NCBI GenBank assembly: GCA_937876395.1
Contig: CALEIM010000127.1
Span: 1 to 64,000 of the forward strand
Reading direction: 5' to 3'
Origin: an uncultured Wenzhouxiangella sp.
Lineage (GTDB): Bacteria; Pseudomonadota; Gammaproteobacteria; Xanthomonadales; Wenzhouxiangellaceae
Length of the DNA stretch: 64,000 bases
Shown: positions 32,179-40,103 of the stretch, piece after piece
How positions within the stretch are numbered: position 1 is the first letter of the stretch
How the letters are laid out: every line of letters starts with the position of its first letter
The notes under the pieces: generated by a model
Databases searched by the model: none
Told to the model about the DNA's origin: nothing
The model's input: the letters and a program-made list of their open reading frames with translations, nothing else
Translations under genes and position numbers: made by a program

Positions 32179-34923
32179 CTATTCCCCGCTGCTGCTCAGC
32201 TCGGTGCGATAAGCGCCGCCGCCCATTTGTGCCGGCAGATTGCCGTCGATGCGCAGCATCTGGCGCGGTGACGCGGCCGATACCCACACGCGCATGTCGC
32301 CACCTTCGCCGTCCAGCGCTTCCAGGCTGATCGGCCAGGCCGCGAGGCTGGTCGTGCCCAGCTCAACGTTCTCCTGCTCGGCTACCCGAAGGCTGAAATA
32401 GCGCACCCGCTGCTGCACGCCAATTTCGACAAAGCGCAGTGTGGTGGCGTAGCCGGCCTCCAGTGGCAAGCCAAGCAGAGCCGCCTCCAGCGCGGCGTCG
32501 GAGCCGAACACGGGGGCATCAAGTTCGATATTGATCGGCACTTCGGCTCCGGCCAGGATGGTGCCGCTGACCCGGGCGGGTTGGTAATCCAGCTCGATGC
32601 TGACCGGGCCCTGCGACAGGCTGCGGCTGATTGGCGCCAGCGAGCGAGCATCGACGACAACGAGATCGCTGGCCGAACCCATTGGTGAGCTCGTCTGGGT
32701 GTCGATGATCAGCCGTTCGCCGGCCTCATCTGCTTCGCGCCGAATGCTGCGCTCGGCTTCCATCGTCATCTCGTTGCCCTGGATTTCCAGGGTCGTGGTG
32801 TAGGCGAACTGGCCGTCGGCCACCCGTTCGCCATTGACTTCGGGCAGGGCGGCGGTGCGCGCCTGGTCCAGCTCGGCGCTGGGCTCGGTGAGTGTCACGC
32901 TGTCGATATCGACGGTCATGGCGGCCAGGCGAGCTTCGATCTCATCGTCCATCCCGCTCTGGAAACGCCCGCCCAGATGGTCGGCAAGAAAGGCTTCAAT
33001 GCGGGCAAACATGGCCAGGCGGTTTTCGCGGCCGCTGAAGCCGTGGCCTTCGTCTTCGGCAACGATGTATTCGACCGGCAGGCCGGCCTCGCGCATGGCC
33101 ACCACGATCTGGTCGGACTCGGCCTGTTTGACGCGCGGGTCGTTCGCCCCCTGAATAACCAGCAGCGGCCGCTGGATTTTGTCGACGTGGTTGAGTGGCG
33201 ACTGGCGTTCCAGCCGAGCGCGTCCTTCCTCCGTGTCCGGGTCACCCATGCGCAGCGTGAATATCTGGCGGATCGGGCCCCAATAGGCCGGGATTGAGTC
33301 GAGCAGTGTGATCAGATTTGATGGACCAACAATGTCCACGCCGCAGGCGTATGTTTCGGGCGTGAAGGTCAGACCGGCCAGGGTCGCATAACCGCCGTAG
33401 GAGCCGCCCATGATGCATACCCGCTCCGGGTCGACCAGGCCCTGATCGATGAGATGCTGGACGCCGTCGGTGATGTCATCCTGCATGGCATCGCCCCACT
33501 CCTGGTTGCCCGCGTTGAGAAAGGCTTTGCCGTAGCCGGTTGAGCCGCGGAAATTGGGCTGCAGCACGGCATAGCCCCGGTTGGCCAGGAACTGCACCTG
33601 CGAGCGATAGCCCCAGCCGTCGCGCGCCCAGGGTCCGCCGTGGATCAGCGCGACCAGAGGCGGTTTCTCGCCCTCGAAACTCCTGGGCAGGCTCAGATAG
33701 GCGGGAATTTCGAGCCCGTCGCGGGCCAGGTAGCGGATCGGCTGCATTTCGACCATGTAATCGATCGGCAGCTCGGGACGCGAGCGGTAGAGCTCGCTGA
33801 CCGTCATTTCGTCCCAGTTGAACAGGTAGGTGGTGCCCGGGTCGACGTCGCGCGACAGGTTGACCAGTACCAGAGAGTCATCGGAAGTCTGCGGCGCAAA
33901 GCCGATCTCGCCGGTAGGCAGCTGTTCGCGCAGGAAGTCCAGTGCGGCCTCGACCCGCTCGGTTTTCGGGTAGATGCGCGGGCGATCACCGGAATAGACC
34001 GTCGCCAACAGCGCATCGTTGGCCCGCGAGAACAGCGCGCCGCCGAAATCGACTTCACCTTCCGGGTCGCGCTCGACCAGCTCAAGCTCGCCGCTGGTCG
34101 CATCCATCAGATAGAGGCCGACCAGATCGTTTTCATCGCCCTTGTTCGATTGAAACCAGACGCGCTGATTGTCGGCGTGAAAGCGCAGCGGTCCGCAGGC
34201 TTCCAGCCAGGAACAGTGGTAGATGGAGTCTCCCAGCTCACCGTCGACCACACGCAGGGTTTCAGTGCCGCCGTCGTCGGTCTGACGCACGGCCAGGGCC
34301 ACATCACCGGCCATGTCGATGACCCAGCCGGCTACGTTCTGGTCGTTGACGATCAGAAGTTCGCGCTCACCGCTGGCAAGCTCGATCCGATAGACATCGT
34401 GCAGGGCCGGATCGCGGTCGTTGAGGCCGACCAGAATGTGGCCGGGCATGGACTTGGGCAGGCTGTAGATCATCGCGCGCACGCCGTCGATGTCGGTCAG
34501 ATTGCGCGCCGGCGGCACTTCACCGGCCTCGCCGGCTTCGGGGTCGACGGCCCAGACGTGGTAGTTCTCGTCACCGTCCTTGTCCTGCACGTAGAGCAGA
34601 AAATCGCCGTCGTGGCTCCAGAAATAGCCAGGTACCGGACGCTCATCATCGCTCAGTGGACGCGCGGCATCGAACGGCTCATCAATGCCCTTGATCCAGA
34701 TGTTGCGCACGCCCTGATGTGGGCGCATGAAGCTCAGGTATCGGCCGTCCGGCGATATCTGGGCGCCGGAAATTTCCGGATCGTCGAAAAACATCTGGCG
34801 ATCCAGCAGCGGGGGCAGATCATCGGAATGGTCAGGCGCTTCGGTCGGTTCAGCCGCTGCCGCAGCAATGGCCAGCAGCGCGCCCAGGGCGGTCAAGGCC
34901 CTGGCAAGGGATTTTGCGTTCAT
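32179..34923 (-). CDS. S9 prolyl-oligopeptidase-family peptidase with C-terminal extension
   Basis: This 914-residue exported serine peptidase has a signal peptide (LARALTALGALLAIAAAAA), a beta-propeller of WD-like blades to about residue 400, and an alpha/beta-hydrolase domain. The triad is visible: Ser in GGSYGGYATL (about 508), Asp in GANDPRVKQ (about 592) and His in DEGHGF (about 626). It cleaves short peptides, probably in the periplasm. From about residue 660 a beta-rich domain of about 250 residues follows that S9 peptidases normally lack. Its pattern is loosely like DUF3108. It heads a minus-strand gene group with mutM and dsbD. Confidence 0.9.
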   Translation of the reverse strand: MNAKSLARALTALGALLAIAAAAAEPTEAPDHSDDLPPLLDRQMFFDDPEISGAQISPDGRYLSFMRPHQGVRNIWIKGIDEPFDAARPLSDDERPVPGYFWSHDGDFLLYVQDKDGDENYHVWAVDPEAGEAGEVPPARNLTDIDGVRAMIYSLPKSMPGHILVGLNDRDPALHDVYRIELASGERELLIVNDQNVAGWVIDMAGDVALAVRQTDDGGTETLRVVDGELGDSIYHCSWLEACGPLRFHADNQRVWFQSNKGDENDLVGLYLMDATSGELELVERDPEGEVDFGGALFSRANDALLATVYSGDRPRIYPKTERVEAALDFLREQLPTGEIGFAPQTSDDSLVLVNLSRDVDPGTTYLFNWDEMTVSELYRSRPELPIDYMVEMQPIRYLARDGLEIPAYLSLPRSFEGEKPPLVALIHGGPWARDGWGYRSQVQFLANRGYAVLQPNFRGSTGYGKAFLNAGNQEWGDAMQDDITDGVQHLIDQGLVDPERVCIMGGSYGGYATLAGLTFTPETYACGVDIVGPSNLITLLDSIPAYWGPIRQIFTLRMGDPDTEEGRARLERQSPLNHVDKIQRPLLVIQGANDPRVKQAESDQIVVAMREAGLPVEYIVAEDEGHGFSGRENRLAMFARIEAFLADHLGGRFQSGMDDEIEARLAAMTVDIDSVTLTEPSAELDQARTAALPEVNGERVADGQFAYTTTLEIQGNEMTMEAERSIRREADEAGERLIIDTQTSSPMGSASDLVVVDARSLAPISRSLSQGPVSIELDYQPARVSGTILAGAEVPINIELDAPVFGSDAALEAALLGLPLEAGYATTLRFVEIGVQQRVRYFSLRVAEQENVELGTTSLAAWPISLEALDGEGGDMRVWVSAASPRQMLRIDGNLPAQMGGGAYRTELSSSGE

Positions 34924-35038
34924 CGAAAGTTTCCTGGCATGGAGAAAGTAGGGGAAGCCAGCAACCCAAAGCCCAGGCTGCAAGCAGGGCGGCAACAGGG
35001 CTGGCGGACGGCCAGCTCCGGCCCGAGCCTTGCGAGCT

Positions 35039-35479
35039 TCAATCGCGTGGCTCAAAACTTTGGAAATAGGGATTGCCCGCACCTGGCTGGATATGGATAA
35101 AACCATAGCCGGTTGCCTGGTGGCAGGCGTTGCAGGAGCTGATGACGCCCTCCATCCGCGCCTCGATTGCGGATGCATCCTGCTCGTCCAGGGCGCCTTC
35201 AAGCGCCTCAAAGGCCGGCACCAGCATGGCGGTGGTCAGCTCGCCGACCTTGATGTCGTCGTATTCATCAATGTCCTGCGCGTCTTCAATGGCCTCTTCG
35301 AGCTCATGGGCATAAAAACCGGCCAGTTCATGGTTGCCGGCCTGCACCGACAAATACAGCTTGTGGAGAAAAAGCTGCATATCGCCCATGGTGCTGATCA
35401 TGCTCGGCTGCTCGTCGGCCAGTGCCAGACTGCTGCTCAGCGCCAGGCAGGCGGCAAGCGAAAAAATACGGAGTTTCAT
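35039..35479 (-). CDS. Exported CxxCH protein, cytochrome c-like helical bundle
   Basis: This 146-residue protein has a signal peptide ending ALA-D and a helical mature part. The heme-binding motif CNACH is near residue 116, placed late in the chain as in class II (cytochrome c'-like) cytochromes. A Met in the N-terminal helix (MISTMGDMQ) could be an axial ligand. It is acidic and probably periplasmic; electron transfer or gas/heme binding is possible but unproven. It sits upstream of the S9 peptidase gene with a 115-base gap on the same strand. Confidence 0.72.
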   Translation of the reverse strand: MKLRIFSLAACLALSSSLALADEQPSMISTMGDMQLFLHKLYLSVQAGNHELAGFYAHELEEAIEDAQDIDEYDDIKVGELTTAMLVPAFEALEGALDEQDASAIEARMEGVISSCNACHQATGYGFIHIQPGAGNPYFQSFEPRD

Positions 35480-35550
35480 GGGTGGCCTCCTGAAGGTCGA
35501 CGGTAGAGCGTTTCACGATACCACCGCAGCCTGAGCGAGGCCAATAACAA

Positions 35551-35575
35551 AAAACCCCGCCGGCGGCGGGGTTTT
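35551..35575 (-). terminator. Rho-independent terminator of the cold-shock gene
   Basis: AAAACCCCGCC and its complement flank a 3-base loop. On the minus strand the stem is followed by a T-rich run (TTTTTTG). It lies 28 bases after the stop of the cold-shock gene. Confidence 0.85.
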
Positions 35576-35602
35576 CTGATCAGACTGATGAAATCGATGC
35601 CC

Positions 35603-35812
35603 TTACAGGGTAACGACGTTGGCAGCCTGCGGGCCCTTCGGGCCATCGGTGACGTCAAAGCCCACCTTGGCACCTTCGGCCAGGCTCTTGAAGCCCGAGC
35701 CGGTCAGGGCGCTGAAGTGCACGAACACGTCGGCACCGCCATTGTCCTGGGAGATGAAGCCGAAGCCCTTCGCGTCATTGAACCATTTCACGGTTCCGGT
35801 ATTGCTGGACAT
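35603..35812 (-). CDS. Cold-shock domain protein (CspA family)
   Basis: This 69-residue OB-fold RNA/DNA-binding protein acts as an RNA chaperone, opening mRNA structure at low temperature or in general growth. RNP1 is KGFGFI (residues 15-20) and RNP2 VFVHF (29-33). The N-terminus [12 protein letters not shown] and C-terminus [10 protein letters not shown] complete the domain. A candidate -10 box about 155 bases upstream implies a long 5' leader, as in E. coli cspA. A strong terminator follows. Whether it is cold-induced or constitutive cannot be seen. Confidence 0.95.
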   Translation of the reverse strand: MSSNTGTVKWFNDAKGFGFISQDNGGADVFVHFSALTGSGFKSLAEGAKVGFDVTDGPKGPQAANVVTL

Positions 35813-36219
35813 AATAGTCTTTTACCTTTTCAATTAAGTAATGTCGGGCACGACCACTACGGCCGGACCCGGTGATGCTGTGAGAACCTGTGATGGCGGA
35901 AAATGAGGGGTAGACGGGAAGGAATACTTTCAGATTCGACCACTGCTGTGCTCTGCAGCGGCGCGGATTATACAACGACTTGAGGTAAATAGCCAGTTTA
36001 TTTTGTTTTTTGGTCTTATGCTTTATCTGAACCGGGCGCAGCCCTTGCATCCTGGGTCGATGGCACCCACCATTCAGGGATGCTGGTGTAATGGACAGCC
36101 GGCCGCAGCACACTTTCACCCGACAGCAGCGCCCGTCTCCATCGCCGTTGATCCGGCTGGAGCCCGTTCGCATGGTCCAGGCTGCCGCAACGATTACCGG
36201 CCCGGAGGCCGCCAACAAT
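35813..36219. other. Intergenic region between cold-shock and RRM genes
   Basis: About 400 bases separate the divergent cold-shock and RRM genes. The cold-shock side holds a probable 5' leader of about 150 bases. The rest contains AT-rich DNA around 35,990-36,020 and short frames on both strands with no recognisable product. Codons upstream of the RRM start remain open in frame but do not resemble a protein domain. I see no RNA gene or repeat. Confidence 0.5.
35967..35972 (-). promoter_or_regulatory. -10 box candidate for the cold-shock gene
   Basis: TATAAT is read on the minus strand, preceded by AT-rich DNA but with only a weak -35. A start near 35,960 would give a 5' leader of about 148 bases, similar to long cspA leaders that control stability and translation. 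Confidence 0.5.
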
Positions 36220-36483
36220 ATGAAAACCCTGTTTGTTCGCAATATTCATCCTGAAACGCGCGAAAAGGATCTGCGCGAACTGTTCTCCCGCCACGGCACC
36301 GTGCGTGGCCTGAAGTTGCCCATGGATATTTTCACCCGGCGCTGCAAGGGCATTGCCATGGTTGATATGGAAGGCCACCACGCGCGTGCTGCCCAGGCCG
36401 GCCTGGATGGGGCAATGTTCAACGGTCAGGCCCTGCAGGTGCGCGAGGAACGCCCACGCGGCAAACGCGGCGGCCGGCGCTAA
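36220..36483 (+). CDS. RRM RNA-binding protein
   Basis: This 87-residue protein is a single RNA recognition motif with a short basic tail (RPRGKRGGRR). RNP2 is TLFVRNI (residues 3-9) and RNP1 KGIAMVDME. The RNP1 lacks the usual central aromatic pair, so RNA contacts may be weaker than in canonical RRMs. Small RRM proteins in bacteria are usually linked to cold response, which matches its position divergent from a cold-shock gene. A GGAGG site lies about 10 bases before the ATG; the upstream in-frame extension is not needed. Confidence 0.87.
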   Translation: MKTLFVRNIHPETREKDLRELFSRHGTVRGLKLPMDIFTRRCKGIAMVDMEGHHARAAQAGLDGAMFNGQALQVREERPRGKRGGRR

Positions 36484-36566
36484 AAAGCGCGCGATCCGGT
36501 CCGCGCCGATTCAGTATTGATCGGGCCCGGCTGCGGCGGCTGACATAATCCGGAGGACAGACGAGC

Positions 36567-37001
36567 GTGACCTATCTGCTGGTGGCCGTTGCCGCGCTGA
36601 TGTTCGGCCTCTACAACGTCCTCATCAAGGTCTCATCCGGTCACATTCAGGCGGTGCTTGGCGCCGTTGTTCTCCAGTTTGTCGCCGCTTTTATCGGCCT
36701 CGCTCTGCTGATCTATCTGTATCTGGCCTCGCCCACCGAGTTCACGGTGACCAGCCGTGGGCTGGTTCTTGCGGCGCTGGCCGGCGTGGCTATCGGCGTA
36801 GTGGAAATCGCCAGTTTTATGGTCTACGGCCGCGGTTTGGCCGTGGCCGTGGGCAATCCGCTGATTGTTGGCGGATCGCTGGTAGTGACCACCGGTGTGG
36901 GCGTCGTGCTCCTGCGCGAGCATCTCAACGGCACGCAGCTCATGGCGGTTGCCCTGATCATGCTCGGCATCGCCCTGCTGACCTGGCAGGCGGCGCGCTA
37001 G
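36567..37001 (+). CDS. Half-size EamA-type membrane protein
   Basis: This 144-residue protein has four to five hydrophobic helices equal to a single EamA repeat: LMFGLYNVLIKVSSGHIQAV, then LAGVAIGVVEIASFMVYGRG and LREHLNGTQLMAVALIMLGI. Half-size members are thought to dimerise to form a full transporter. The substrate is unknown. The start is GTG at 36,567, preceded by GGAGGACAG about 11 bases upstream. The RRM gene lies upstream and a tRNA gene downstream. Confidence 0.82.
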   Translation: MTYLLVAVAALMFGLYNVLIKVSSGHIQAVLGAVVLQFVAAFIGLALLIYLYLASPTEFTVTSRGLVLAALAGVAIGVVEIASFMVYGRGLAVAVGNPLIVGGSLVVTTGVGVVLLREHLNGTQLMAVALIMLGIALLTWQAAR

Positions 37002-37059
37002 TCGCGCGCACGGCGCGAATATTTCAGGCTAGAATACGCCTCCAGCACAATCCCCCCGT

Positions 37060-37135
37060 GGGGCCGTAGCTCAGTTGGGAGAGCGCAGCATTCGCATTGC
37101 TGAGGTCAGGGGTTCGATTCCCCTCGGCTCCACCA
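37060..37135 (+). tRNA. tRNA-Ala (anticodon CGC)
   Basis: This 76-base tRNA has an encoded CCA end. The acceptor arm is GGGGCCG with CGGCTCC (one G-T pair), the D arm GCTC/GAGC, and the anticodon arm CAGCA/TGCTG with loop TTCGCAT giving CGC. The T arm is AGGGG/CCCCT with loop TTCGATT. It reads GCG alanine codons. Confidence 0.97.
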
Positions 37136-37259
37136 CTCCTCTTCAATCTTTATAGCTCCTTCGGGACAGGGTTCAGTTCATAGCTGGCGCTGCGTCCACC
37201 CGCTGTCGATTTCCGCAGCACGCCGCGGGCGAGTATCCCGTTGCGTCCTCTGAGCCATA

Positions 37260-38024
37260 ATGAATGCCATGCAGGCGGCAGACGGCCAGGTTATTTTGAT
37301 TACCGGTGCAAGTTCCGGTCTGGGTCGCGGTATGGCGCGGGAGTTTGCCGCGCGCGGCTGTCATCTGGCCCTGTGTGCGCGGCGCAGCGAACGCCTTGAA
37401 ACTCTGCGCGCCGAACTGCTTGATCGCTACCGGGTGAGGGTGGAAATTCGCAGCCTGGATGTCAACGACCATGGCCAGGTATTTGCCGTGTTTCGCGAGT
37501 TCGCCGCCGCGTTTGGCCGGCTGGACCGGGTGATAGTCAACGCCGGCATCGGCGATGGGCGGCGCATCGGCAGCGGTCGCTTCGAGCAAAACCGGCGGGT
37601 CATGGAAACCAACCTGGTCGCGGCCCTGGCCCAGTGTGAAGCGGCCGTCGAGCGGTTTCGTGAGCAAAATCACGGCCATCTGGTCTTGATGTCGTCGATA
37701 AGTGCTGTGCGGGGTCTGCCCGGCTCGATGACCAGCTATGCGGCCAGCAAGGCCGGTCTGCGGCATCTGGGCGAAGGCATTCGCGCCGAGCTGATCAACA
37801 CGCCGATTCGGGTAACCACCCTGCTGCCCGGCTATATTCGCACCGAGCTCAACGCGGGCGCAGAGAAACTGCCCTTCGCAGTGGATGAAGTGAGCGGCAG
37901 TCGCGCCCTGGTGCGTGCGATTGAACGGGCTCCGGCCACCGCCTGTGTGCCGGCCTGGCCGTGGCGACCGATTAGCTGGCTGCTCAAACTGCTGCCGCTG
38001 AAGCTGATCGCCCGCTTCGCCTGA
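37260..38024 (+). CDS. Short-chain dehydrogenase/reductase
   Basis: This 254-residue classical SDR oxidoreductase has the nucleotide-binding loop TGASSGLGRG near residues 16-25. It also has NAG in VIVNAGIGD and the catalytic Ser-Tyr-Lys in LMSSISAV and SYAASKAG. A hydrophobic C-terminal tail (WPWRPISWLLKLLPLKLIA) suggests membrane association, as in SDRs acting on lipids. Substrate is unknown. Two in-frame ATGs are possible (37,260 and 37,269). The FGGY kinase gene starts 4 bases after the stop, so the pair is likely cotranscribed. Confidence 0.9.
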   Translation: MNAMQAADGQVILITGASSGLGRGMAREFAARGCHLALCARRSERLETLRAELLDRYRVRVEIRSLDVNDHGQVFAVFREFAAAFGRLDRVIVNAGIGDGRRIGSGRFEQNRRVMETNLVAALAQCEAAVERFREQNHGHLVLMSSISAVRGLPGSMTSYAASKAGLRHLGEGIRAELINTPIRVTTLLPGYIRTELNAGAEKLPFAVDEVSGSRALVRAIERAPATACVPAWPWRPISWLLKLLPLKLIARFA

Positions 38025-38028
38025 GCCG

Positions 38029-39594
38029 ATGAGCGACGGGCCGCTGATCCTCGCCATTGACTGCGGCACGCAAAGCGTACGCGCCCTGCTGTTTGACGCT
38101 CGCGGAACGCTGTGCGGGCGGGCAAAAATCGAGATGCAGCCTTGGTTTTCACCCGCGCCGGACCGGGCTGAACAGGACCCCGAACTCTACTGGAGCGAAC
38201 TGGAACGCGCCGTGCGCATGCTGTGGCGCGACGGCCATGATCCGACCCGTATTGCCGCGCTGACCGTCACTACCCAGCGCCGCACCCAGATTTGTCTGGA
38301 CGCGGAAGATCGTGTGCTGCGCCCGGCGATCGTCTGGGCCGATCGCCGCCGCGTGCCCGGCAAGGATTTGCCCGCGCTGCCGCTCCGATGGGCCGTACTG
38401 GCCCGGATCAGCGGTCGCGCGCGTGCCTTGGCGAAATTGCGCGAACACGCCGAATGCAACTGGCTGGCCGTGCACGAGCCCGAAATCTGGAAGCGAACCA
38501 AACGTTTCGTTGGCCTGTCAGGCTTTATCAATCTGCGCCTGACCGGCGAATGGCGCGACGCGATCAGCAGCCAGGTCGGCTATCTGCCGTTTGATTACAG
38601 GGCTCGCCGCTGGGCGCGTGAAGGCAACTGGCGCTGGGCAGCCTTGGCCGTGGGCCGCGATCAGTTGCCAGAGCTGGTGCCGGCCGGACAGCCGCTTGGA
38701 CAGCTCAACGCCGCATCGGCCCAACATCTGGGTCTGCAAGCCGGCCTGCCGGTGATCGCCGCCGGGGCCGACAAGGCCTGTGAACTGGTCGGCGCCGGGA
38801 TCAGCGACCCGCACAGCGCCTGCATCAGTTTCGGCACCCGTTCAACGGTCAGCGTTCACAGCAAACGTTATTTTGAGGCGCGCTCGCCCATGCCGGCGTT
38901 TCCGGCGGCTCGCGAAGGCCATTACATGGTGGAAGCGGCCGTGCCACGCGGATTCTGGATGGTGAGCTGGTTCAAAGAGCAGTTCGGGCATGATGAACGT
39001 GAACGCCGGCGTGCGGCTACAGCGGGCGTCACGGCCGAGGCCCTGCTCGATAATCTGATCGCCGACATTCCACCCGGTTCGCTGGGCCTGATGCTGCAGC
39101 CGTACTGGGGCAGTGATCTGGATGTGGGGCCGGAGACCAAAGGCTCGATTATCGGTTTTGGCGATATCCATACCCGCGCCCACCTGTACCGGGCCATGCT
39201 GGAAGGCATCGTCTTCGAGCTGCGCTGTGGGGCCGAGCGCATCCAGGGGCGTTCGCACCGGTCGATCAGGTTGCTGCGCGCGGTTGGCGGTGGGGCGCGA
39301 TCGGAAGCGGTCCTGCAGATTACCGCCGATGTGTTCAACTGCCCGGTCGAGCGGCCGCACACGGTTGAAGCATCCGGTCTGGGCGCGGCAATGCTGGCTG
39401 CTGTCGGCCTGGGCTGGTATCCGGACCTGGATTCGGCCACCGAGCACATGATCCGGCCCGGCCGTCGTGTCGAACCTGCGCCCGACAGTCACGTCGTGTA
39501 TGAGCGGCTCTATCGGCGCGTCTACCGCCGGCTGTATCGGCGCTTGGCGCCACTGTACCGCGAGATTCGCCGGATTACCGGCTATCCGGAATGA
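38029..39594 (+). CDS. FGGY-family carbohydrate kinase
   Basis: This 521-residue sugar kinase of the FGGY/ASKHA fold has the N-terminal phosphate loop AIDCGTQSVRALLFD. The central segment is IAAGADKACELVGAGI, and the C-terminal signature region RLLRAVGGGARSEAVLQITADVF is followed by EASGLGAAMLAAVGLG. The family includes xylulose, glycerol, gluconate and other kinases; I cannot tell which substrate is used. The tail is very rich in Arg and Tyr (YRRVYRRLYRRL), which is unusual. It follows an SDR by 4 bases, so the two may act on the same polyol or sugar. Confidence 0.88.
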   Translation: MSDGPLILAIDCGTQSVRALLFDARGTLCGRAKIEMQPWFSPAPDRAEQDPELYWSELERAVRMLWRDGHDPTRIAALTVTTQRRTQICLDAEDRVLRPAIVWADRRRVPGKDLPALPLRWAVLARISGRARALAKLREHAECNWLAVHEPEIWKRTKRFVGLSGFINLRLTGEWRDAISSQVGYLPFDYRARRWAREGNWRWAALAVGRDQLPELVPAGQPLGQLNAASAQHLGLQAGLPVIAAGADKACELVGAGISDPHSACISFGTRSTVSVHSKRYFEARSPMPAFPAAREGHYMVEAAVPRGFWMVSWFKEQFGHDERERRRAATAGVTAEALLDNLIADIPPGSLGLMLQPYWGSDLDVGPETKGSIIGFGDIHTRAHLYRAMLEGIVFELRCGAERIQGRSHRSIRLLRAVGGGARSEAVLQITADVFNCPVERPHTVEASGLGAAMLAAVGLGWYPDLDSATEHMIRPGRRVEPAPDSHVVYERLYRRVYRRLYRRLAPLYREIRRITGYPE

Positions 39595-39623
39595 TGGCGT
39601 AACCGGCCCGCTAGACTGTGGGC

Positions 39624-40049
39624 ATGGACTACGAGTTTTTCGCCAGTCTGCCCGCACCCGGACTGCTTGGCGATGGTGTCATGGTTGTCCATGCCCTGTT
39701 TGTGGCTTTTGTTGTTGGTGGACAGATTGCTGTACTGCTGGGCTGGTGGCGCGGCTGGCGTTGGGTGCGCCGTCCGGGATTTCGCGTGCCGCACCTGGGC
39801 GTGATTGCCTATGTCCTCATCCAGTCCTTGCTTGGGCGGCCGTGCCCGCTGACGGTCTGGGAGGCCGAGCTGCGACGCGCGGCCGGTCAGGCCCACCATG
39901 ATCAGGGTTTTATTGTCTATTGGGTCGGCGAACTGCTGTTTCTGCACCCGCCCGGCTGGGCTTTTACCCTGGGCTATTCCGTATTCGCGGCCCTGGTAGC
40001 GATCAGCTGGGTGCATTTTCCACCGCGTCGCCGTAAGCACTTGCGGTAG
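39624..40049 (+). CDS. DUF2784 membrane protein
   Basis: This 141-residue integral membrane protein has three to four helices. DUF2784 features include ADGVMVVHALFVAFVVGGQ-like residues at the N-terminus, the GRPCPLTVWEAELRRAAG loop with a conserved Cys-Pro-Leu, and a C-terminal hydrophobic pair. Function is unknown. ATG 39,624 was chosen over GTG 39,618. A hairpin follows the stop. Confidence 0.85.
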   Translation: MDYEFFASLPAPGLLGDGVMVVHALFVAFVVGGQIAVLLGWWRGWRWVRRPGFRVPHLGVIAYVLIQSLLGRPCPLTVWEAELRRAAGQAHHDQGFIVYWVGELLFLHPPGWAFTLGYSVFAALVAISWVHFPPRRRKHLR

Positions 40050-40060
40050 CAGATCCCAGA

Positions 40061-40077
40061 CCGCCGGTGACCGGCGG
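40061..40077. terminator. Hairpin between convergent DUF2784 and S9 genes
   Basis: CCGCCGG and CCGGCGG surround a 3-base loop. On the plus strand an A-rich rather than T-rich run follows. It probably ends one or both convergent transcripts. Confidence 0.5.
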
Positions 40078-40103
40078 CCTGGCGCGCTGGTTGAAAAAAA
40101 GCG

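Noticed and set aside
37060..37135. tRNA as integration site for a genomic island containing Wadjet
   Set aside because: No partial tRNA repeat or integrase was seen downstream, and genes between 37 and 42 kb are ordinary metabolic genes.
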